A DNA stretch of 64,000 bases from CAZGXI01 sp964529715. Its GTDB lineage: Bacteria; Chloroflexota; Anaerolineae; Aggregatilineales; Ch27. The position numbers were made by a program, and so were the translations under genes. Below the pieces are notes generated by a model that saw only the letters and a program-made list of their open reading frames with translations, was not told the DNA's origin and did no database searches. The stretch spans positions 40,641-104,640 of the forward strand of contig CAZGXI010000015.1 of the NCBI GenBank assembly GCA_964529715.1. Direction: 5' to 3'. Shown here piece after piece: positions 59,217 to 64,000 of the stretch (within the stretch, counting starts at the first letter, position 1; each line of letters starts with the position of its first letter).

Positions 59217-60065
59217 CTAATTGTAATTCAGCACCACCACTTCGGTGATCGGGCCGCGCTTCTCGGCCCGCGAGTTGATCAGCCGCCGGGCATACACGGT
59301 TTCGATGCGGAAGTCCCGGTACAGGTCCCTGATCAATGCCGTATCCGAATTGCTCAGCATCACCTGGCAGCCGCGCGCGTGTAGGTCATGGAACACCTGC
59401 GCCAGCGCCTGCTGATCCTCGACGCCGAAATCGTCCTTCGCGTAGCTGGTGAAGTTGGCCGTCGCGCTGACGGGGTGATACGGCGGGTCAAAGTAGACAA
59501 AATCCCCGGTCTGGGCTTCCTGCACCGCCGCTTTGAAATCACAGACGACGACCTCGGCGCATTGCAGCGCCGCCGACGCCGCCCGCAGGCGCGGCTCGTC
59601 CAGGATGGTCGGGTTCTTGTAGCGGCCCATCGGCGCGTTGAAATATCCCCGGCTGTTCACGCGCCACAGGCCGTTGTAGCAGGTCTTGTTCAGATAGATC
59701 ATGCGCGCCGCACGAACGACTGCCGGGGTATCTTTCCAGCGCGAGTCGCGGTCCATCGCGCGCACGGCGTAGAAGTGCTCCACGCTGTGTCTGGCCTGAT
59801 GCTCGGCCAGCAGCACGAGCAGGTTTTCCAGATCATCGCGCACGACATGGTAGACGTTGATCAGGTCCGCGTTGACGTCCGACAGGACATAGCGCCGGGC
59901 AAAACCCTGCGCTTGCAGGTAAAAAAACACCGCCGCGCTGCCGACAAACGGCTCGTAGTACGTCTCCACACGCGCCGGGAAAAACGCCCGGTATTGTTCT
60001 AAGAGCTGCCCCTTGCCGCCCGCCCACTTGAGAAGCGGCGCGGCAGGGATCGTTGCTGAGGCCAT
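59217..60065 (-). CDS. dam: Dam-family DNA adenine methyltransferase (orphan)
   Basis: About 282 residues of the D12-class N6-adenine methyltransferases. SAM-binding FxGxG-type motif LLKWAGGKGQLLEQYR and FVGSAAVFFYL, catalytic DPPY in DFVYFDPPYHPVSAT, and the target-recognition region between. No restriction gene is adjacent, so it may be a solitary methylase for regulation or protection; GATC specificity is possible but not shown. The ATG at 60065 is preceded by GGAG; the frame is open 46 codons further upstream, without family sequence. Confidence 0.92.
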   Translation of the reverse strand: MASATIPAAPLLKWAGGKGQLLEQYRAFFPARVETYYEPFVGSAAVFFYLQAQGFARRYVLSDVNADLINVYHVVRDDLENLLVLLAEHQARHSVEHFYAVRAMDRDSRWKDTPAVVRAARMIYLNKTCYNGLWRVNSRGYFNAPMGRYKNPTILDEPRLRAASAALQCAEVVVCDFKAAVQEAQTGDFVYFDPPYHPVSATANFTSYAKDDFGVEDQQALAQVFHDLHARGCQVMLSNSDTALIRDLYRDFRIETVYARRLINSRAEKRGPITEVVVLNYN

Positions 60066-60144
60066 CCGTGCTCCGTTGGGCATGTCCCTGTCGGGATAAC
60101 CATCTGTGTCTCCCCATGATACCCAAAAGCGGCAAGGCGTGCCG

Positions 60145-60174
60145 TTCGGCGCTGGGTCGAAAGACGCATATAAT
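60145..60174 (+). promoter_or_regulatory. promoter of the winged-helix gene
   Basis: TTCGGC (60145-60150), 18-base spacer, TATAAT (60169-60174), about 46 bases before ATG 60221. Confidence 0.45.
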
Positions 60175-60220
60175 TTGATCAGGATCGGCAGACACAGGTT
60201 CACACAAAGGATGCGAACCC

Positions 60221-61114
60221 ATGATCACGACCGAACTCTGGCCGCTGGCGCGCGAGGCCCTGAGCGCGCTGGCCGAACACTACGGCCCGGTGTTGACGCA
60301 GGTGTTCACCGACGCCGGGTTTGAGGAGCGCGACTGGATTACCCTATACCGGGCGCTGTTGTTCGACCCTGAACCGATCACGGCGGCGCAGTTGCAGCAG
60401 GTGTTTGCCCCCTATACCGCCGTCCACGTCTTTAAAGAACGCCTCCAGCGTGCGGCAGAGAGCGGGCTGTTGACCCCGCTAGAGGACGGCTATCGCCTGT
60501 CGGAGCAAGGACGTGCACTCATCCGTCGCAGCCTGGAGGCCGGTTATGCACGCATGGCCGAACTCAGGCCGCTGCCACCGGAGGACCTGGAGCGGCTGGC
60601 TGCGCTGGCAAAACGCCTGGTCGATTCCATCCTGGCGACGCCCGAACCGCCGGCCAAACGGTGCACCCGCGCCAACCACCGCATCGATCCGGGCCAGGCG
60701 GCCCCGGCACTGGCGCGCATCGACCAGTCCCTTTCGGACCTGGGGGACTTCCGCGACGACGCCCACATGGCAGCCTGGCGGCTGTACAACGTGGCGGGCC
60801 ATGCCTGGGAAGTCTTCACCCTGCTGTGGCGCGAAGGCCCCGCCACACCAGCTGCGCTGGCAGACAAGCTGCCGCATCGCGGCTACACCGAGGCGGATTA
60901 CGCCGACGCCTTACGCGAACTGGCCGCACGTAACTGGGTAGAAGACTCCGGTGGCACCTATCAGGTTACAGAAAAAGGTGTGGCGTTGCGCCAGCAAGCT
61001 GAAGCCACCACCGAACGTTATTTTTATGCGCCCTGGTCCGTGCTCAACGAGCAGGAGCAGCGCGACCTACGCGACCTGCTGACCCGCCTGCGCGACGCCC
61101 TACGAGCCAGGTAA
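60221..61114 (+). CDS. protein with winged-helix-like domains, unrecognised
   Basis: About 297 residues, mostly helical. The C-terminal half has a winged-helix pattern similar to MarR proteins: EGPATPAALADKLPHRGYTE, ADYADALRELAARNWV and VTEKGVALRQQAEAT. The N-terminal half (about 20-110) looks like a second, more divergent copy (TAAQLQQVFAPYTAVHVF...YRLSEQGRALIRRSLE). I assign a regulatory role by fold only; no target is evident. It is transcribed away from the methylase and 64 bases upstream of the PPK2 pair. Confidence 0.65.
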   Translation: MITTELWPLAREALSALAEHYGPVLTQVFTDAGFEERDWITLYRALLFDPEPITAAQLQQVFAPYTAVHVFKERLQRAAESGLLTPLEDGYRLSEQGRALIRRSLEAGYARMAELRPLPPEDLERLAALAKRLVDSILATPEPPAKRCTRANHRIDPGQAAPALARIDQSLSDLGDFRDDAHMAAWRLYNVAGHAWEVFTLLWREGPATPAALADKLPHRGYTEADYADALRELAARNWVEDSGGTYQVTEKGVALRQQAEATTERYFYAPWSVLNEQEQRDLRDLLTRLRDALRAR

Positions 61115-61178
61115 TCGCCGCGATCCTGGCGTCCTGGGCGGGTGAAATATCTTCCTAGAAGGGAGGGACGACCCGCCG

Positions 61179-61988
61179 ATGTTGGAAAAGGTGGACCTGA
61201 ACAAAAAGCTCGCGCACAAGGAGTACGACCGCCTGTTGCCCGGCCTTCAGCGGCGCCTGTATGACCTGGAAAAAGCCTGCTGGGAACACAACGTCCCCTC
61301 CCTGATCGTCTTTGAAGGCTGGGACGCGGCGGGCAAGGGCACCACCATCGCTACCCTGACCTCGCGCCTGGACCCACGCGGCTTTCGGCTGTATCCCATC
61401 CAGGCCCCCCGCACCTACGAACTGAACCATCCCTGGCTGTGGCGCTTCTGGCTCAAGATTCCCGCCGCCGGCGAGATGGCAATCTTCGACCGCTCGTGGT
61501 ATGGGCGCGTGCTGGTGGAACGTGTGGAAGGGTTAACGCCGCCGGAGGAATGGTCCAAAGCCTACCGCGACATCGTGGACTTCGAGCGGATGCTGGCCGA
61601 CGACGGCGCCGTCATTATCAAGTTCTGGCTGCACATCAGCAAAGCCGAGCAGAAACGGCGCTTTAAGCAGTTGGAAAAAGACCCCCTGGAAGCCTGGCAT
61701 GTCCAGCCAGAGGACTGGGAACACCACCGCAAGTACGACGAATATCTGCTCGCCGTCGAAGAGATGTTGGAGCGCACTGACACTGAGTGGGGACCCTGGA
61801 CCATCGTCGAAGCCACATCGCGCTGGTATGCCCAACGCAAGGTGTTCGACACGATCATCGCCGCCCTGGAAGATCGCCTGGGCGAACACGCGCCACCGCG
61901 CGCGGAGGCCGCACCCGTCTTGACCAACGCCGACGACCAGATCGACTCCGACGTGCGCGCTGCAATGGACGCGGCGGAGGGAGTGTGA
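61179..61988 (+). CDS. ppk2: polyphosphate kinase 2 family protein
   Basis: About 269 residues of the PPK2 family, which transfers phosphate between polyphosphate and nucleotides. Walker A: FEGWDAAGKGTTIATLTSRL; Walker B and lid: FDRSWYGRVLVERVEG; further KFWLHISKAEQKRRFKQLE. The ends are slightly longer than the next protein's. ATG 61179 after GAAGGGAGG. It precedes a second PPK2 gene by three bases, so both are translated from one mRNA. Nucleotide preference (AMP, ADP or GDP) cannot be read. Confidence 0.94.
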   Translation: MLEKVDLNKKLAHKEYDRLLPGLQRRLYDLEKACWEHNVPSLIVFEGWDAAGKGTTIATLTSRLDPRGFRLYPIQAPRTYELNHPWLWRFWLKIPAAGEMAIFDRSWYGRVLVERVEGLTPPEEWSKAYRDIVDFERMLADDGAVIIKFWLHISKAEQKRRFKQLEKDPLEAWHVQPEDWEHHRKYDEYLLAVEEMLERTDTEWGPWTIVEATSRWYAQRKVFDTIIAALEDRLGEHAPPRAEAAPVLTNADDQIDSDVRAAMDAAEGV

Positions 61989-61991
61989 ACC

Positions 61992-62762
61992 ATGTTGGAT
62001 ACCGTTGATCTCACCCAGTCTCTGGACCACGATACCTACGTGCGCGAACTGACGCGCCGCCAGCTTCAACTGCGCGAACTGGGCTACCAGGTCTATGTGC
62101 AGAAGCGCCCAGTCGTCATCCTCTACGAAGGCTGGGACGCCGCAGGCAAAGGCGGCAACATCAAGCGCGTGACGGAAAAGCTCGACCCACGCGGCTATGT
62201 CGTGCACCCCATCGCGGCCCCTGTCGGCGAGGACAAGACCCACCACTACCTCTATCGCTTCTGGCGACGGCTGCCGGAGCGCGGCCAGATCGCCATCTTC
62301 GACCGCTCGTGGTACGGGCGTGTGCTCGTGGAGCGCGTCGAAGGCTTTTGCAGCGAGGACGCCTGGAAGCGCGCCTACCGCGAGATCAACGCCTTCGAGC
62401 GCGGCTTGGTGGACTATGGCACGGTCCTGTTCAAGTTCTGGATTCACATCAGCCAGGAGGAACAGCTTCGCCGCTTCGAGGAGCGCCGGCGGACGGAGTA
62501 CAAGGCGTGGAAGCTAACCGACGAGGACTGGCGCAACCGGGGCAAATGGGCCGACTACGAGGCGGCGGTGGAGGAAATGCTGCTCAAGACCAGCACCCTC
62601 ACTGCACCCTGGACCGTAATCGCAGGCAACGACAAGTGGTGGGCGCGCGTGCAAACGCTGACCACGCTGGTCGAGGGCCTCTCCCACGCGCTGAACTATA
62701 CCCCGCGCGATCCGCTGGACACGCACAAAAACGGCAAGAAGAAGAAGGGCGGCAAGCACTAG
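61992..62762 (+). CDS. ppk2: polyphosphate kinase 2 family protein (second copy)
   Basis: About 256 residues. Walker A YEGWDAAGKGGNIKRVTEKL, Walker B/lid FDRSWYGRVLVERVEGFCSE, and KFWIHISQEEQLRRFEERR. All PPK2 motifs are intact. It starts three bases after the first PPK2, is more basic at the end (KNGKKKKGGKH) and is clearly diverged in the C-terminal third. The two together look like the halves of class II two-domain PPK2 (polyphosphate:AMP phosphotransferase) as separate genes, or like ADP- and AMP-specific isozymes. Confidence 0.94.
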   Translation: MLDTVDLTQSLDHDTYVRELTRRQLQLRELGYQVYVQKRPVVILYEGWDAAGKGGNIKRVTEKLDPRGYVVHPIAAPVGEDKTHHYLYRFWRRLPERGQIAIFDRSWYGRVLVERVEGFCSEDAWKRAYREINAFERGLVDYGTVLFKFWIHISQEEQLRRFEERRRTEYKAWKLTDEDWRNRGKWADYEAAVEEMLLKTSTLTAPWTVIAGNDKWWARVQTLTTLVEGLSHALNYTPRDPLDTHKNGKKKKGGKH

Positions 62763-62854
62763 AGCGGCAAGCCGCGAGCGAAGACGTGCCGGGGCGGGTC
62801 GCAATGGGAAAGGCAGCAGATTTAAACTTGCCCATAACATTAGCCAGCAAGGCC

Positions 62855-62885
62855 TTGACTTAGAGTGTACTCTAAGTTGTAGACT
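62855..62885 (+). promoter_or_regulatory. MerR-family operator-promoter of the second aldo/keto reductase
   Basis: TTGACT (62855-62860), 19-base spacer, TAGACT (62880-62885). The spacer holds a perfect palindrome ACTTAGAGT-GT-ACTCTAAGT (62858-62877). Same layout as 33713-33743. Confidence 0.85.
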
Positions 62886-62930
62886 GAAGTCATTCGCACG
62901 GATTAGCTTGTTTGCAAAGGGGAGATAGAC

Positions 62931-63902
62931 ATGGAATACGTGCGTTTGGGTCGCACCGGCCTCAAAGTCAGCCCGCTTTGCCTGGGTACGATGAACTTCG
63001 GTCCGCACACGACTGAGGCAGAAGCCTTCGCCATCATGGACAAGGCGTTGGAAGTGGGCATTAACTTCTTCGATACGGCCAATGTCTATGGCTGGAAAAA
63101 GGGCGAGGGCGTCACAGAAAAGATCATCGGGCGCTGGTTTGCACAGGGTGGCGGACGGCGCGAAAAGACGGTGATCGCCACCAAAGTCTATGGCCTGATG
63201 GGTGACTGGCCCAACGAGAGCCGCCTTTCGGCGCTGCACATCCGGCGCGCCTGCGAGGCCAGCCTCAAGCGCCTGCAAACCGACCACATCGACCTATACC
63301 AGATGCATCACATCGACCGCGACACCCCCTGGGAGGAAATCTGGCAGGCGATGGAGCAATTGGTCCAGGCGGGCAAGGTGATCTACGTTGGCAGCAGCAA
63401 CTTCGCCGGCTGGCACATCGCCGCCGCGAACGAGGCGGCCAAAGCGCGGCACTTCATGGGCTTGGTCTCTGAACAATGCCTGTATAACCTCAACGACCGC
63501 ATGGTGGAGCTGGAAGTGCTCCCGGCGGCGCAGCACTACGGCCTCGGCGTGATCCCCTGGAGTCCGCTGGCCGGGGGGATGCTCGGCGGCGCGCTGCAAA
63601 AGGCTGCTGAAGGCCGCCGCGCCCGCGAAGACCAGCAGAAGCGCATCGAGGAAAAGCGCCCGCAGTTGGAAAAATATGAGGCGTTCTGCAAGGATATAGG
63701 CGAAGAACCGGCCAATGTGGCGCTGGCCTGGCTGCTGCATCAACCCGCCGTCACCGCGCCGATCATCGGCCCACGCACGCTGGAGCAGCTGACCGGCAGT
63801 CTGCGCGCGACGGAGATCAAGTTCACCGCTGAACAACTCAAGGCGCTGGACGACATCTGGCCCGGTCCCGGCGGCCCCGCGCCCGAAGCCTTCGCGTGGT
63901 AA
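62931..63902 (+). CDS. aldo/keto reductase
   Basis: About 323 residues, YajO/PdxI-like long aldo/keto reductase. Catalytic Asp and Tyr in INFFDTANVYGW, Lys in VIATKVYGLM, His in YQMHHIDRDT. NADPH end: IIGPRTLEQLTGSLRAT. It reduces aldehydes or ketones in the cytoplasm. ATG 62931 after GGGGAGA. The MerR-type promoter (62855-62885) implies induction by an electrophile, aldehyde or metal; the reductase at 32819 has the same site, so the two are probably co-induced. Confidence 0.95.
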   Translation: MEYVRLGRTGLKVSPLCLGTMNFGPHTTEAEAFAIMDKALEVGINFFDTANVYGWKKGEGVTEKIIGRWFAQGGGRREKTVIATKVYGLMGDWPNESRLSALHIRRACEASLKRLQTDHIDLYQMHHIDRDTPWEEIWQAMEQLVQAGKVIYVGSSNFAGWHIAAANEAAKARHFMGLVSEQCLYNLNDRMVELEVLPAAQHYGLGVIPWSPLAGGMLGGALQKAAEGRRAREDQQKRIEEKRPQLEKYEAFCKDIGEEPANVALAWLLHQPAVTAPIIGPRTLEQLTGSLRATEIKFTAEQLKALDDIWPGPGGPAPEAFAW

Positions 63903-64000
63903 CGCCGCAGGCGTCAATGCGTCGAAGCTGTAGGCGAACCTCCCGCCCACCAGATCGGGAGCGGCGGCTTGGAGTAGCGGGGGGGGGTGGGGGCCCCCCC
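63903..64000. other. right scaffold edge with G/C homopolymer
   Basis: After the reductase stop, about 60 bases of ordinary sequence are followed by a run of G broken by one T and then C (63978-64000). This is typical of a contig end built from low-quality reads rather than real sequence. Confidence 0.7.

Overview
This 64-kb window is bacterial, GC-rich and densely coded, with genes on both strands. No rRNA, tRNA or CRISPR array was recognised. The gene content and style point to the phylum Chloroflexota, probably an Anaerolineae-type lineage. The pointers are long Thr/Pro linkers between small extracytoplasmic domains, many dispersed palindromic and heptameric intergenic repeats, an ABC-2/MoxR/DUF58/VWA locus, PIN and Uma2 genes, and large multihaem cytochromes. 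This placement is inference from style, not from a marker-gene comparison. A run of ten N (50683-50692) and a G/C homopolymer tail at the right edge show a draft scaffold.

Layout. 1-9.5 kb: an ABC-2 type exporter locus (ATPase 921, membrane proteins 1945 and 3374) with a four-helix-bundle gene between inverted repeats, a flavodoxin, a coiled-coil membrane protein, a lipoprotein, a PIN toxin-antitoxin pair and a MoxR ATPase. 9.5-16.3 kb: a PP2C phosphatase, DUF58 and VWA genes that normally follow MoxR, interrupted by a methyltransferase/restriction-like pair (10548-12910) and an IS200/IS605-like remnant (about 14062-14320). 16.3-24 kb: a second PIN pair, Uma2 nuclease, family 2 glycosyltransferase, ferritin, DinB, a short-chain dehydrogenase, a membrane-anchored nuclease-like protein and a thioredoxin-reductase-like flavoprotein. 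24-36 kb: small metabolic genes, citrate synthase facing succinate dehydrogenase (an sdhC-sdhD fusion, sdhA, sdhB), an aldo/keto reductase and a two-component system. 36-41.5 kb: a minus-strand run encoding three c-type cytochromes with 13, 9 and 8 CxxCH motifs. 42-46 kb: a YceD-like protein, the primary sigma factor and a large membrane protein carrying an in-frame repeat insertion. 46.4-51.9 kb: a sugar ABC importer (binding protein, a permease fused to a PDZ-like domain, a second permease) and an acetylxylan-esterase-like protein. Both units share a direct-repeat promoter element. 52-64 kb: a TipAS-type regulator, a methyltransferase, a sugar/nucleoside kinase, a coiled-coil/HhH protein with a Thr/Pro-rich partner, an acidic protein, an SH3 protein, a Dam-type methylase, two tandem PPK2 kinases and a second aldo/keto reductase.

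How the genes fit together. Citrate synthase and the succinate dehydrogenase operon are transcribed divergently from a 320-base region with a promoter on each strand, as expected for an oxidative TCA cycle feeding electrons to quinone. The multihaem cytochrome run suggests additional respiratory or extracellular electron transfer. The two aldo/keto reductases, 29 kb apart, each have a MerR-type promoter (TTGACT, 19-base spacer, TAGACT) over almost the same palindrome, so one electrophile- or carbonyl-responsive regulator probably controls both. The importer and esterase-like genes share TGTCACG-N5-TGTCACG-N3-GGGGAACGC, suggesting co-regulated uptake and trimming of plant-derived oligosaccharides. 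Non-coding space is dominated by four families of short repeats, some nested in one another and one inserted in frame in a gene.
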